Counted from the stretch's first letter, positions 1-8,311 are shown. The stretch: 20,092 nt of DNA from Bacteroidota bacterium (GCA_947441205.1 CANETM010000006.1:1-20092); one strand, 5' to 3'. Notes: generated from the sequence alone by a model not told the origin. Numbers and translations: made by a program.

Positions 1-315
1 ATCCTGTGGATCCTTTGGAATTAATAATTTAGTCAACTCTTTTTCTAAAGATTCTTTTTCTTCCTCCAATGCAGGTAACTCCATTTTTGCCAATTCACGC
101 ATATCAGCATCATCCCCGTTTAAAGAATCTTTTGCAAATTTATGCTCGTCCAACACCTTTACATATCTTAAATAAGGCTGTACAATTTTTTCCAAGGAAC
201 GATATTCCTTGCTCATTTTACCAAATTCAGTTTGATTATTAATAATCTCCGGATTGGTCAAAGCCACCCCTACTTGGTCAAACCTGGCTTTTATGGCTTC
301 TAATTTATCTAACAT
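1..315 (-). CDS. prfA: Peptide chain release factor 1, N-terminal part (partial)
   Basis: This open frame starts at an ATG (313-315) and runs off the left edge, giving the first 105 residues. RF1 recognises UAA and UAG in the ribosomal A site and triggers peptide release. The visible part is the helical N-terminal PCRF region: it begins MLDKLEAIKARFDQVG, continues with a charged segment of coiled-coil character (about residues 60-97), and ends LLIPKDPQD. This matches the LLLPKDPDD that precedes the conserved core in E. coli RF1. The codon-recognition PxT motif and the GGQ loop would lie beyond the edge. RF2 has a related N-terminus, but the LLPKDP stretch and the short leader favour RF1. The gene is divergent from the dipeptidase gene. 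Confidence 0.88.
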   Translation of the reverse strand, partial: MLDKLEAIKARFDQVGVALTNPEIINNQTEFGKMSKEYRSLEKIVQPYLRYVKVLDEHKFAKDSLNGDDADMRELAKMELPALEEEKESLEKELTKLLIPKDPQD

Positions 316-332
316 AGTCGTTTTTCTGTGCG

Positions 333-340
333 CAAAAATA
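333..340 (-). promoter_or_regulatory. Candidate -7 element for prfA
   Basis: On the minus strand this reads TATTTTTG, an exact match to the Bacteroidota TAnnTTTG -7 element. It lies 17 bases upstream of the prfA ATG. A TTG that could serve as the -33 element sits 23 bases further upstream, at the long end of accepted spacing; another TTG is only 14 bases away. Such octamers arise often by chance in A+T-rich DNA. Confidence 0.3.
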
Positions 341-375
341 GCTATTTTAGTTGTCAATTAAAACAATCCCAACAC

Positions 376-1533
376 ATGAAATACTTAGTACCCATATTCC
401 TTGCATTTTCAATTGGAGTTCAAGGCCAAGCAATCCATTTCAAATCGGTGTTGGTGGACACACATAATGATGCTGTTACGGCTTGTATAGAGAAAAATAT
501 AAGCTTAGACCAGGACTTAACTGGAATAAATCACTCTGACTTAAAAAGGTTTAAACAAGGGGGCGTTGATTATCAATTATTTTCCATTTGGTGTGATGGC
601 GATAAACAAAAACCATATGCTTGGGCGATGCGCGAAATGGATACCATTGACGCAGTAGCTGCAAGAAATCCAAATAAAATGGTGGTAGCTAAATCTTGGA
701 AGCAAATTGATAAAGCTTTAAAAGATGGTAAATTAATCGCGCAATATGGTGTTGAAGGTGGACATATGATTGAAGATGATATTAATAAATTGGACACTTT
801 TTATAAAAGAGGCGCAAGATACATGACCCTTACATGGAATAATTCACCAAGTTGGGCAAGTTCACATGCCGACGAAAAAGACCCTAAATATAAAGGACCA
901 AAAGGATTAACTCCGTTTGGAAAAGAAATTGTTGCACGTATGAATAAGCTTGGTATTATAGTGGATATTTCACATGTGGGTGAAGCCACTTTTTGGGATG
1001 CTATTAAAACAACTAAGAAGCCGGTGATTGCTTCTCATAGTAACGCATATTCAATTTGTCCGGTTACTAGAAATTTAAAGGATGATCAAATAAAAGCAGT
1101 AGGTAAAAATGGTGGCGTTATTAATTTGAATTTCTTTTCAGGATTTGTAGATAGTAATTTTAGTAAAAAAAATAATGCTTTCAGAAATAATCATAAAGTA
1201 GAGCTTGATTCTCTTTTAGCAACAGGTATTCAACAAGAATATGCACAAGGAATTTTAGCTGATAAATATAAGAAAGAGTCTGACGCCATTAAACCAGATA
1301 TTGAATTACTAATGAAGCACTTTGATCATATCGTGAAATTGATTGGTATCGATCACATTGGCATCGGCTCCGATTTTGATGGAATTGATTCAGCACCTTT
1401 ACAGTTAAAAACAGTATTGGATTATCCAATTTTTACGCAAGCATTAATTAAGCGAGGTTATAAGGATGCGGATATTGCAAAAGTATTAGGAGGAAATTTC
1501 CTTCGCGTTTACCGTATTAATAATCCTAATTAG
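376..1533 (+). CDS. Exported membrane-dipeptidase-type zinc peptidase (M19)
   Basis: The product belongs to the renal-dipeptidase family M19, which hydrolyses dipeptides with a binuclear zinc centre. I chose the ATG at 376 (385 residues) over a GTG at 328 because it places a signal-peptide-like stretch, MKYLVPIFLAFSIGVQGQA, at the very N-terminus. No lipobox cysteine is seen. The expected metal and catalytic residues are present: H30 and D32 (VDTHND), E127 (VEGGH), H200 (DISHV), H221 (ASHSNA), R232 and D333 (GSDFDG). Spacing is close to mammalian DPEP1, and length is typical. It should act in the periplasm or at the outer surface. The gene is monocistronic, divergent from prfA and followed by a hairpin at 1560-1588. 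Family assignment is firm; the actual substrate (dipeptides, D-amino-acid dipeptides or other amides) is not deducible. Confidence 0.92.
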   Translation: MKYLVPIFLAFSIGVQGQAIHFKSVLVDTHNDAVTACIEKNISLDQDLTGINHSDLKRFKQGGVDYQLFSIWCDGDKQKPYAWAMREMDTIDAVAARNPNKMVVAKSWKQIDKALKDGKLIAQYGVEGGHMIEDDINKLDTFYKRGARYMTLTWNNSPSWASSHADEKDPKYKGPKGLTPFGKEIVARMNKLGIIVDISHVGEATFWDAIKTTKKPVIASHSNAYSICPVTRNLKDDQIKAVGKNGGVINLNFFSGFVDSNFSKKNNAFRNNHKVELDSLLATGIQQEYAQGILADKYKKESDAIKPDIELLMKHFDHIVKLIGIDHIGIGSDFDGIDSAPLQLKTVLDYPIFTQALIKRGYKDADIAKVLGGNFLRVYRINNPN

Positions 1534-1559
1534 TTTTTAATTTTCAATTAATGATTTTT

Positions 1560-1588
1560 CAAGCCTACTCCATAAACGGTTAGGCTTG
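1560..1588 (+). terminator. Probable terminator after the dipeptidase gene
   Basis: Arms CAAGCCTA (1560-1567) and TAGGCTTG (1581-1588) are perfectly complementary with a 13-base loop, followed by the T-rich stretch TTTACTT. It lies 27 bases past the dipeptidase stop. The opposite strand lacks a T-tract after the stem, so the signal fits the plus strand. The long loop and weak T-tract lower confidence. Confidence 0.5.
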
Positions 1589-1636
1589 TTTACTTATACA
1601 TACTACTAAAAAATAAGAGGGGTTTAATTGTAACCG

Positions 1637-3628
1637 CTAAAAGGATAGTAGTTTTTGCAATGTCTCTTCTAACCTACTATTCGCTAAATATTGTTTTTCT
1701 AAAATAATATTAAAGGGGATAGGTGTATCAAGTGATGCGCATCGCATTATGGGAGCATCAAGTAGGTTAAAGCAATGCTCACTTATCCATGCACTAATTT
1801 CACCACCAATACCTCCTGTTAGATTGTCTTCATGCAATATTAATACTTTACCGGTTGTGGCAACTGCTTGTTTAATGGCTTCGTAATCCAACGGGGCCAA
1901 GCTTCTTAAATCTAATATTGTTAAAGATTTCGAAGCGTTTTCAGCCTGGCATTTTTTTGCCCAATGTACGCCCATTCCATAAGTGATGATCGTTGCGTCA
2001 GTTCCTTTACTAATGAAATTTGCTTTACCAATAGGCACTTGATAATAGGTATCTGGCACATCTCCTTCTATACTTCGATACATAGCCTTGTGTTCAAAAT
2101 ATAATATAGGATTAGGATCAGTCAAAGCTGCAATCATTAATCCTTTTGCATCAGCAGGATTAGAAGGGTAAACCACTTTTAACCCAGGAACATGTGTAAA
2201 CCATGCTTCATTGGATTGGGAATGAAAGGGACCGGCTCCTACTCCAGCACCTGTTGGCATTCTTATAACCACGTCAGCGTTTTGTCCCCACCTGTAATGT
2301 ATTTTGGCTAAATTATTTACAATTTGATTAAACCCTACAGTAACAAAATCAGCAAATTGCATTTCCATTACCGATTTAATTCCTTCCAAACTCAAACCCA
2401 ATGCAGCACCTACAATCGCGCTTTCACAAATGGGTGTATTTCGAATTCTATTTTTTCCAAACTCATTTATAAAACCTTCTGTCATTTTAAAGGCACCCCC
2501 ATACTCGGCAATATCCTGTCCCATGATAATCATTTCAGGATAACGCTGCATAGCGGCTCGCATCCCATCACTGATAGATTCTATAAAACGCTTGTGTTGT
2601 ACTGCAGGTTGCACTAATGTTTCAAGTGCAGGAATATCATTTGCTTCCATTGGCGCAAATAAATCAGCTAACTCATTTTCAATAGATGGTGTAAATTCGG
2701 TTGTTTCCATGACTTGTTTTAAATCATGTTCAATTTTATCTTTAATGGAAGCACGAATTTGAACAACTTCATCCTCCTTTAAAATATTTGTAGTGACTAA
2801 AAACTGTTCAAAGTTTTTGATGGGATCTTTTTGTTCCCATAATTCAAATAACTCCTTTGGTACATACTTAACGCCACTTGCTTCTTCATGCCCACGCATT
2901 CTAAAAGTATCACATTCAATTAAATATGGTTTTTGATTTTTAATACAGTATTCTCTAACTCCTTTTACTGTATTATATACTTCTAAAATATTATTCCCAT
3001 CAATACGAATACCTTCCATTCCATATCCTTTAGCACGATCCACCAAGTGTGAACACTTATACTGTTCATTGGTTGGTGTACTTAATCCGTATCCATTATT
3101 TTCAATGATAAAAATGACTGGTAAATTCCATACAGCAGCTACATTCAGTGCCTCATGAAAATCGCCTTCGCTTGTTCCACCGTCACCTGTAAATGCTAAT
3201 GAAACTTTTGATTGACCTCTTTGTTGGTATGCTAAAGCAACCCCATTTGCAATTGCCAATTGTGGTCCTAAATGTGAAATCATACCACAAACATGATGCG
3301 CTTTGGATCCGAAATGGAAGCTTCTTTCTCTTGCTTTACTATAACCAGTGATATCGCCTTGCCATTGTTTGAATAATTCAGTCAGCGGCATATTTCGTGA
3401 TGTAAAAACACCTAAATTTCTATGCAACGGCATAATCCATTCATCTTGATCCATTGCCAAAGTAGCCCCTACTGCAATTGCTTCTTGACCAATACCACTA
3501 AACCATTTACTAATTTTTCCTTGACGTAATAGTATCAACATTTTTTCTTCAATCATTCTTGGTAATAATAATGATTGATATAATTCAATTAGTTGTTGAT
3601 TTTCTAAATCACCTTGGTGGTATTCCAT
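1637..3628 (-). CDS. Fused alpha/beta E1 of a 2-oxoacid dehydrogenase (branched-chain type)
   Basis: This is a thiamine-diphosphate-dependent E1 decarboxylase with both subunits in one 663-residue chain. The alpha half covers about residues 1-325. It carries the ThDP signature GDGG (148-151) through N177 (IIENNGYG) and RMRGHEE (243-249). The beta half, about 345 to the end, shows GQDIAEYGGAF (370-380) and CESAIVG (401-407). E1 decarboxylates 2-oxoacids and passes the acyl group to a lipoyl E2. Similarity favours the branched-chain (2-oxoisovalerate) class over pyruvate, but the substrate is inferred. Fused E1 proteins of this size are known in Bacteroidota. I preferred the ATG at 3628 over the GTG at 3631. 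No E2 or E3 gene is in view. A TAAATTTG element lies just upstream, and the gene converges with the dipeptidase gene. Confidence 0.88.
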   Translation of the reverse strand: MEYHQGDLENQQLIELYQSLLLPRMIEEKMLILLRQGKISKWFSGIGQEAIAVGATLAMDQDEWIMPLHRNLGVFTSRNMPLTELFKQWQGDITGYSKARERSFHFGSKAHHVCGMISHLGPQLAIANGVALAYQQRGQSKVSLAFTGDGGTSEGDFHEALNVAAVWNLPVIFIIENNGYGLSTPTNEQYKCSHLVDRAKGYGMEGIRIDGNNILEVYNTVKGVREYCIKNQKPYLIECDTFRMRGHEEASGVKYVPKELFELWEQKDPIKNFEQFLVTTNILKEDEVVQIRASIKDKIEHDLKQVMETTEFTPSIENELADLFAPMEANDIPALETLVQPAVQHKRFIESISDGMRAAMQRYPEMIIMGQDIAEYGGAFKMTEGFINEFGKNRIRNTPICESAIVGAALGLSLEGIKSVMEMQFADFVTVGFNQIVNNLAKIHYRWGQNADVVIRMPTGAGVGAGPFHSQSNEAWFTHVPGLKVVYPSNPADAKGLMIAALTDPNPILYFEHKAMYRSIEGDVPDTYYQVPIGKANFISKGTDATIITYGMGVHWAKKCQAENASKSLTILDLRSLAPLDYEAIKQAVATTGKVLILHEDNLTGGIGGEISAWISEHCFNLLDAPIMRCASLDTPIPFNIILEKQYLANSRLEETLQKLLSF

Positions 3629-3647
3629 CACATTCCGTTTAATATCC

Positions 3648-3675
3648 CAAATTTACCATTTTTATGGTCAACAAA
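3648..3675 (-). promoter_or_regulatory. Candidate promoter of the E1 gene
   Basis: On the minus strand a TTTG (3672-3675) is followed after 16 bases by TAAATTTG (3648-3655), a perfect TAnnTTTG -7 element. The predicted start of transcription lies about 13 bases before the ATG at 3628. The spacing is slightly short against the usual 17-23 bases. Confidence 0.42.
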
Positions 3676-3707
3676 AGCCTGGTTGTGTAACGAAAATGCT
3701 TCCCACA

Positions 3708-3738
3708 AAAAAAGTCCCGAGGGTATCGGGACTTTTTT
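3708..3738 (-). terminator. Strong rho-independent terminator of the BaxI gene
   Basis: GTCCCGA (3714-3720) and TCGGGAC (3726-3732) form a perfect stem with a five-base loop, flanked by an A-run on the left and a T-run on the right. The structure could therefore work in both directions. It lies 18 bases past the stop of the minus-strand membrane-protein gene and upstream of the E1 promoter, so its main role is to end minus-strand transcription from the BaxI gene. Confidence 0.85.
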
Positions 3739-3755
3739 ATAATATGTAATTTCAA

Positions 3756-4526
3756 TTAATCTCTTGAATTAAGCTTACTTAACAATTTTAGTATTTCTAG
3801 ATACAACCAAACCAAGGTTACTAATAACCCAAATGCGCCGTACCACTCCATAAATTTTGGAGCGCCCATTTCAGCAGCTTTTTCGATTGAATCAAAATCA
3901 AGAAGCAAGTTAAATGCTGCGATACCAACAATAAACAAGCTAATTCCGATACTCAATAAACTACCGTCATTTGGACCAAAACCCATATCAATACCGAAAA
4001 GGCTTAAAACCCAAACAATCAAGTAAAATAATGCAATTCCCATTGTTGCCGACATTATAATTGATCTTAAACGATTGGTTACATTGATAATTCTAAAATT
4101 ATACAATAAAAACATAGCTAATGCTACGCCCATTGTCAAACCAACAGCATGAATAATCATATTAGGATATCTTTCTGCAAATACTGTATTAAAATAAGCA
4201 CTGATACCTCCAATAAAAAATCCTTCTAATATAGCATAACCCGGGGCTAAGTAACCTGCCCATTTAGGCTTAAACATCATAATCATAGCTAAGATAAATC
4301 CTCCAATTGCACCTACTAACATAAGTGTTGTAGCAGTTCCTTGAGTTTCTTTTGTATAAATACTCCATTCATACATTGCACCACCCATCAACATTAATAA
4401 CATGAAACCAAATTTATTAATGGTTCCGCGAACAGTCATGACGCCAAATGCTTTTGCATTTTCGTTTAAACTTTTATCAAATATTTTTTCAGTTAGGGTT
4501 GGGTTCCCTGAATTAAATGTTGCCAT
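3756..4526 (-). CDS. Bax inhibitor-1/YccA-like membrane protein
   Basis: A 256-residue protein with about seven hydrophobic helices spanning residues 35-250. It has a short polar N-terminus that begins MATFNSGNPTLTEKIFD, and an acidic pair near the end (LLLDFDSIEKAAEMGAP) followed by a last membrane segment. This pattern is that of the bacterial BaxI_1/TMBIM-related family of the inner membrane. The conserved acidic residues near the C-terminus fit the di-aspartyl region that in BsYetJ controls calcium leak. Whether this protein conducts calcium is unproven, and bacterial members have mostly uncertain roles. The ATG at 4526 is the clear start and the length is normal. The gene stands alone between the deacetylase gene and the E1 gene, with its own terminator. 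Confidence 0.85.
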   Translation of the reverse strand: MATFNSGNPTLTEKIFDKSLNENAKAFGVMTVRGTINKFGFMLLMLMGGAMYEWSIYTKETQGTATTLMLVGAIGGFILAMIMMFKPKWAGYLAPGYAILEGFFIGGISAYFNTVFAERYPNMIIHAVGLTMGVALAMFLLYNFRIINVTNRLRSIIMSATMGIALFYLIVWVLSLFGIDMGFGPNDGSLLSIGISLFIVGIAAFNLLLDFDSIEKAAEMGAPKFMEWYGAFGLLVTLVWLYLEILKLLSKLNSRD

Positions 4527-4591
4527 AATTGTAGTTTTAATTGCTGGTATAAATATACAAAATAATTACTTAATTCTTTGTCAATGAAATG

Positions 4592-5368
4592 TTAACGTCC
4601 GTCATTGATTAGGCCAGGGTATTGACTTAGCTTTCGTAATTCATAATTGGGATTTGACTTTAACATTCCAATCATTTTAACCAATTTAATGGAATCAGCC
4701 GCTGAACCAAACATATAATCATGCATTAATAAAACCAAATGATTTTTTGTTCTGGTTTCATGCTTAATAAATGCTGAGTCAATTTTTTTTATCAAAAATT
4801 GAGGTGAATTTAAGGGTCGACCATAAATATTAAACTTCCACTCAACATCCCATCCAATGATGTTAAATCCTGCACTGTCCAATTTGCGTACTAAAGGTTT
4901 AACTAAATTACTTGCATATTTTACATTAGCTGTATTCCAAGCATTATTCCCAGGTAAACGAACAATATTATTCCTAAAACTCAACTTACTTTTTGCCCTT
5001 AAAAAATCATTAAGCGCCATTTTAGGATTATGATAAAAATAAAGGTATTCGCTGTTTGCGTGGGTGTAACTGTGATTCCCTATCACAAACATGGAATCGT
5101 TGTAAAAAATGCGGCGATATAGTTTTTTTGTTTGGGCTGATTTTGCTTGGTGCATACCCACTTCAAAGAAAGTTGCAGGTGTATGTTCATTTAAACATAT
5201 ATCAATACAATTGCCTGTTCCCCTCAAGGGTCCGTCATCAAAACTCAAATAAATATACTTCTTATTTTGCTTATTTGAAGGCTTAGTTGTATTGGCAACG
5301 ATTGCATTTTGAGGAAGTATGGAAGTAAAAAAATGGACTAAAATATAAAAAACAGGAGCCAATATCAT
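4592..5368 (-). CDS. Exported polysaccharide deacetylase-like protein (NodB domain)
   Basis: A 258-residue protein with an N-terminal hydrophobic segment (residues 1-18), likely a signal peptide or anchor, then a NodB/CE4 domain. Motif 1 is YLSFDDGP, with D44 as presumed base and D45 as presumed metal ligand. Motif 2 is HSYTH (H99 and H103, metal ligands). Motif 3 is reduced to RLPG (137-140). Motif 4 reads GWDVEW, and motif 5 is LLMHD near residue 216. CE4 enzymes remove acetyl groups from chitin-like or peptidoglycan sugars, in the envelope. The metal triad is intact, so activity is plausible, but motifs 3 and 4 differ from the usual RxPY and DxDW. Substrate unknown. It is divergent from korA over 109 bases, with a good promoter candidate on this side. 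Confidence 0.82.
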   Translation of the reverse strand: MILAPVFYILVHFFTSILPQNAIVANTTKPSNKQNKKYIYLSFDDGPLRGTGNCIDICLNEHTPATFFEVGMHQAKSAQTKKLYRRIFYNDSMFVIGNHSYTHANSEYLYFYHNPKMALNDFLRAKSKLSFRNNIVRLPGNNAWNTANVKYASNLVKPLVRKLDSAGFNIIGWDVEWKFNIYGRPLNSPQFLIKKIDSAFIKHETRTKNHLVLLMHDYMFGSAADSIKLVKMIGMLKSNPNYELRKLSQYPGLINDGR

Positions 5369-5388
5369 TATGCCTAAAAATTAGTTTG

Positions 5389-5420
5389 CAAAGTTAACCA
5401 AGAAAAAATAAAAAAAACAA
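5389..5420 (-). promoter_or_regulatory. Candidate promoter of the deacetylase gene
   Basis: On the minus strand, TTG (5418-5420) is followed after 21 bases, mostly T, by TAACTTTG (5389-5396), a perfect TAnnTTTG element. Spacing fits the Bacteroidota 17-23 range and the ATG follows 20 bases downstream. Confidence 0.5.
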
Positions 5421-5451
5421 TAAAAAAATAACATTTAGGCGCTTGTCTATG

Positions 5452-5460
5452 TACCTTTAC
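5452..5460 (+). promoter_or_regulatory. Candidate -7 element of korA
   Basis: TACCTTTAC lies 17 bases before the korA ATG and matches seven of eight positions of TAnnTTTG. No clear TTTG sits at the ideal -33 distance; a TTTA occurs roughly 16-18 bases upstream. Low to moderate support. Confidence 0.38.
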
Positions 5461-5477
5461 GGACAAATAATAGCTAT

Positions 5478-7325
5478 ATGCAGAACGAAGTTACTTTACA
5501 AGATGTAGTAATCAAATTTGCTGGTGACAGCGGAGATGGAATGCAATTAACAGGTCAACAATTTACAAACAATACTGCTATTTTAGGAATTGACCTTGCA
5601 ACCTTCCCCGATTTCCCTGCAGAAATTAGAGCCCCTATTGGCACCTTACCTGGCGTAAGTGGTTTCCAAGTTCACTTTAGTTCTGATAAAGTATATACAC
5701 CCGGCGACTCATGTGATGTATTAGTTGCGATGAACGCTGCCGCTTTGAAAGTAAATTTAAAGGGATTAAAAAAAGGTGGTAAAATTATAGCAAACGTAGA
5801 TGGTTTTGATGTTAAAAATTTACGTCTTGCAAATTATGCAGAAGGTATCAATCCATTGGAAGATGGAAGTTTAGATGGATATGAATTAACAAAAATCGAT
5901 ATTACTAAATTAACACGCGAAGCTTTAAAAGATTTCCCTGAATTAGGAAACAAAGAAAGAGATCGTGCAAAAAATATGTTTGTATTGGGCGTTATCTATT
6001 GGGTTTACAATAGAGACTTAGATACAACACTTGATTTTCTAAAAGAAAAATTTGGTAAAAAAGAATCCATCTTCAATAGTAATGTCGCTGTTTTAAAAGC
6101 AGGTTATTTTTATGGTGAAACTGCTGAATTATTTAACGCAGCAAGATTCAAAGTTGAGAAGTCAAAAATGGACCCAGGCACTTACCGTAGTATTATGGGT
6201 AATCAAGCTTTATCAATGGGACTAATCGCAGCTTCTCAAAAATCAAAATTACCTATTTTCTTGGGTTCATACCCAATTACACCTGCTACTGATATTTTAC
6301 ATGAATTAAGTAAGTATAAAAATTTTGGTGTTAGAACTTTCCAAGCTGAAGATGAAATTGCAGGTATTGCTTCAGCAATTGGTGCTAGCTATGGTGGACA
6401 AATTGGTTTAACCACTACTTCTGGACCAGGTATGGCTTTAAAAACCGAAGCAATGGGACTTGCCATGATGTTAGAATTGCCATTGGTGATTATAAATATT
6501 CAACGAGGTGGACCATCAACAGGTTTGCCTACAAAAACAGAACAAAGTGATTTGTTGCAAGCCTATTATGGACGAAATGGTGAGGCGCCTATTCCTATTT
6601 TAGCAACTTCAACTCCAAGCGATTGTTTTGAAATGGCATTTGAAGCCGTAAGAATTGCTTTACAACATATGACTCCGGTTATTTTATTAAGTGATGGATA
6701 CATTGCGAATGGTGCTGAGCCTTGGAAATTTCCAAATGCTGCCGACCTTCCAGAAATTGAAGTTACTTTTAAAACAAAATTGGATGATGGTGAACTTAAG
6801 TATAAGCCATACACTAGAAATGAAAAATTAGCGCGTCCATGGGCGGTTCCAGGAACACCTGGTTTAGAACACCGAATTGGGGGCTTAGAAAAACAACATG
6901 AAACTGGAAACGTAAACTACGAAGCAGAGAATCACCAGTTCATGATCAAAATGAGAGAAGCTAAAGTAGATAAGATTGCAGACTATATTCCTAAACAAAC
7001 TATTGACAGCGGTGCGGAAAAAGGTAAAGTATTAGTATTAGGATGGGGCTCAACTTACGGCACCATAAAAGGCACTGTAAAGGATTTACAAGCACAAGGA
7101 AAATCAGTAAGCCACGCACACATCAAGTATATGCGTCCTTTCCCAAGTAATTTAGGGGACATATTAAAGAATTTTGAAACGGTGTTAATTCCTGAAATTA
7201 ATAATGGTCAATTAATAAAAATTATTCGTGATCAATATTTTGTGGACGCTAAGGGATATAATAAAATGATGGGTATTCCTATTACAAAACAAGAATTGAC
7301 TGATTCAATTAATCAATACTTATAG
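5478..7325 (+). CDS. korA: 2-oxoacid:ferredoxin oxidoreductase, fused gamma/alpha subunit
   Basis: A 615-residue protein in which a gamma-type domain (about 8-195, opening with FAGDSGDGMQLTG at 14-26) precedes the alpha domain. The alpha domain shows GNQALSMG (241-248), YPITP (265-269), FQAEDEIAG, TSGPGMALKTE and QRGGPSTGLPTKTEQSDL (342-359), all typical of KorA. With the ThDP- and cluster-bearing beta subunit KorB it would oxidatively decarboxylate 2-oxoacids, commonly 2-oxoglutarate, to the acyl-CoA with ferredoxin as acceptor, or run in reverse. Acting alone it lacks the ThDP-binding beta half. No ferredoxin domain is present. Unusually, korB is not downstream: nth begins 12 bases past the stop on the opposite strand. 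Start and length are normal. The 2-oxoglutarate specificity is inferred. Confidence 0.9.
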   Translation: MQNEVTLQDVVIKFAGDSGDGMQLTGQQFTNNTAILGIDLATFPDFPAEIRAPIGTLPGVSGFQVHFSSDKVYTPGDSCDVLVAMNAAALKVNLKGLKKGGKIIANVDGFDVKNLRLANYAEGINPLEDGSLDGYELTKIDITKLTREALKDFPELGNKERDRAKNMFVLGVIYWVYNRDLDTTLDFLKEKFGKKESIFNSNVAVLKAGYFYGETAELFNAARFKVEKSKMDPGTYRSIMGNQALSMGLIAASQKSKLPIFLGSYPITPATDILHELSKYKNFGVRTFQAEDEIAGIASAIGASYGGQIGLTTTSGPGMALKTEAMGLAMMLELPLVIINIQRGGPSTGLPTKTEQSDLLQAYYGRNGEAPIPILATSTPSDCFEMAFEAVRIALQHMTPVILLSDGYIANGAEPWKFPNAADLPEIEVTFKTKLDDGELKYKPYTRNEKLARPWAVPGTPGLEHRIGGLEKQHETGNVNYEAENHQFMIKMREAKVDKIADYIPKQTIDSGAEKGKVLVLGWGSTYGTIKGTVKDLQAQGKSVSHAHIKYMRPFPSNLGDILKNFETVLIPEINNGQLIKIIRDQYFVDAKGYNKMMGIPITKQELTDSINQYL

Positions 7326-7337
7326 TAATCATTTTAA

Positions 7338-7985
7338 TTAAGCTTTATTATTCTTTTCAAAGTATTTACAATATGCTTGCAATCCGCATGCTTCACATTT
7401 AGGACTTCGTGCTAAACATGTGTAACGACCATGTAGAATTAACCAATGGTGCGCAGTATGAACTAAATGAGTTGGAATATTTTTTATTAAATCTTTTTCG
7501 ACAGCCAAAGGCGTTGTTGCTGTCATTGGAACAAGTCCTAATCTTTTACTGACTCTATTTACATGCGTATCCACTGCCATATTAGGTTGATTATCCCAAA
7601 CGCTTGTAATCACATTGGCCGTTTTTCGTCCCACTCCCGGTAATTTTACTAATTCCTCAATTGTCATGGGCACTTCTCCATTAAAATCATTCACCAATAA
7701 TTGACTCATTCCAATTAAGTGTTTGGTTTTATTATTAGGATAAGAAATACTTTTTATAATGGGAAATAAATCATCAAAACTGGCCTTAGCCATTTTTTGT
7801 GGAGTAGGATATTTATTAAAAATATTCTGCGTAGTAAGGTTCACTCGCTTGTCTGTGCATTGCGCTGATAAGATAACAGCTACTAATAATTCAAATGGAT
7901 TGTTATAAGTAAGTTCCGTTTCTGCAACCGGCATATGTGTTTGGAAATAATCCAATATACTTAAATAGCGTTCTTTTTTTTTCAT
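7338..7985 (-). CDS. nth: Endonuclease III
   Basis: A 215-residue HhH-GPD DNA glycosylase/AP lyase that removes oxidised pyrimidines in base-excision repair. The helix-hairpin-helix LPGVGRKT (115-122) contains the presumed catalytic lysine K121, and VDTHV holds the catalytic aspartate D139. The C-terminal cysteines C190, C197, C200 and C206 have the C-x6-C-x2-C-x5-C spacing of the [4Fe-4S] cluster loop. All key residues and the length agree with the family. Its ATG (7983-7985) overlaps the TGA of the upstream ftsB-like gene as ATGA, so translation is probably coupled and the two share a transcript. It ends 12 bases from the convergent korA stop with no visible terminator between them. Confidence 0.95.
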   Translation of the reverse strand: MKKKERYLSILDYFQTHMPVAETELTYNNPFELLVAVILSAQCTDKRVNLTTQNIFNKYPTPQKMAKASFDDLFPIIKSISYPNNKTKHLIGMSQLLVNDFNGEVPMTIEELVKLPGVGRKTANVITSVWDNQPNMAVDTHVNRVSKRLGLVPMTATTPLAVEKDLIKNIPTHLVHTAHHWLILHGRYTCLARSPKCEACGLQAYCKYFEKNNKA

Positions 7986-8311
7986 TTCTTTTGCTCAGGT
8001 GTAGCTTTACTTTCGGCAGTGTCTTCAAACAAGTACAATTCCTCCCCTTCCCTTTTTAGCAAGTATCTTTCTCTGCCAAACTTTTCAATAGAAGTAGGAT
8101 TACTTTGCAAATTATTAAGTTGACTTTTAGTATTATTAATTTCGTCATCATAATACTTCGTTGAATTTTGAATTTTTTTCAACTCCTCAGCAGTTGCTTT
8201 TTGCTGAAAATAATCACGTTGATCAAAAAATAACATCCAGACAATAAATACTACTGATACAATAAAGTATCGATTAAAAAGTATGGCAGGTATTTTCTTA
8301 ATCACTTTCAA
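7982..8311 (-). CDS. FtsB/DivIC-type septum formation initiator
   Basis: A 109-residue bitopic protein: a basic N-terminus, one membrane segment (about 15-29, YFIVSVVFIVWMLFF), a coiled-coil region (about 35-70), then the short globular end with FGRERYLLKREGEELYLFE. This is the pattern of FtsB/DivIC, which bridges FtsL and FtsQ/DivIB in the periplasm during septum formation. No in-frame ATG is available near the front: the start is TTG at 8309-8311 or GTG at 8303-8305, and a stop codon lies just upstream. Its position between eno and nth resembles the arrangement seen in other Bacteroidota. It overlaps nth by four bases (ATGA). The family is secure; which of FtsB or DivIC to call it is a naming matter. 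Confidence 0.85.
   Translation of the reverse strand: MKVIKKIPAILFNRYFIVSVVFIVWMLFFDQRDYFQQKATAEELKKIQNSTKYYDDEINNTKSQLNNLQSNPTSIEKFGRERYLLKREGEELYLFEDTAESKATPEQKK

Noticed and set aside
328..375. N-terminal extension of the dipeptidase from GTG 328
   Set aside because: It would put 16 polar residues before a clear signal peptide and crowd the divergent prfA promoter region; ATG 376 fits an exported protein better.
2324..2617. Plus-strand open frame inside the E1 gene
   Set aside because: It is a shadow of a strongly conserved coding region on the other strand, with no recognisable domain or start context. The same applies to the other antisense frames within eno, acs, the POT gene, mreB and mreC.
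1637..3628. Fused E1 alpha/beta as a novel fusion
   Set aside because: Single-chain E1 alpha/beta proteins of this length are already known in Bacteroidota, so it is informative for taxonomy but not new.
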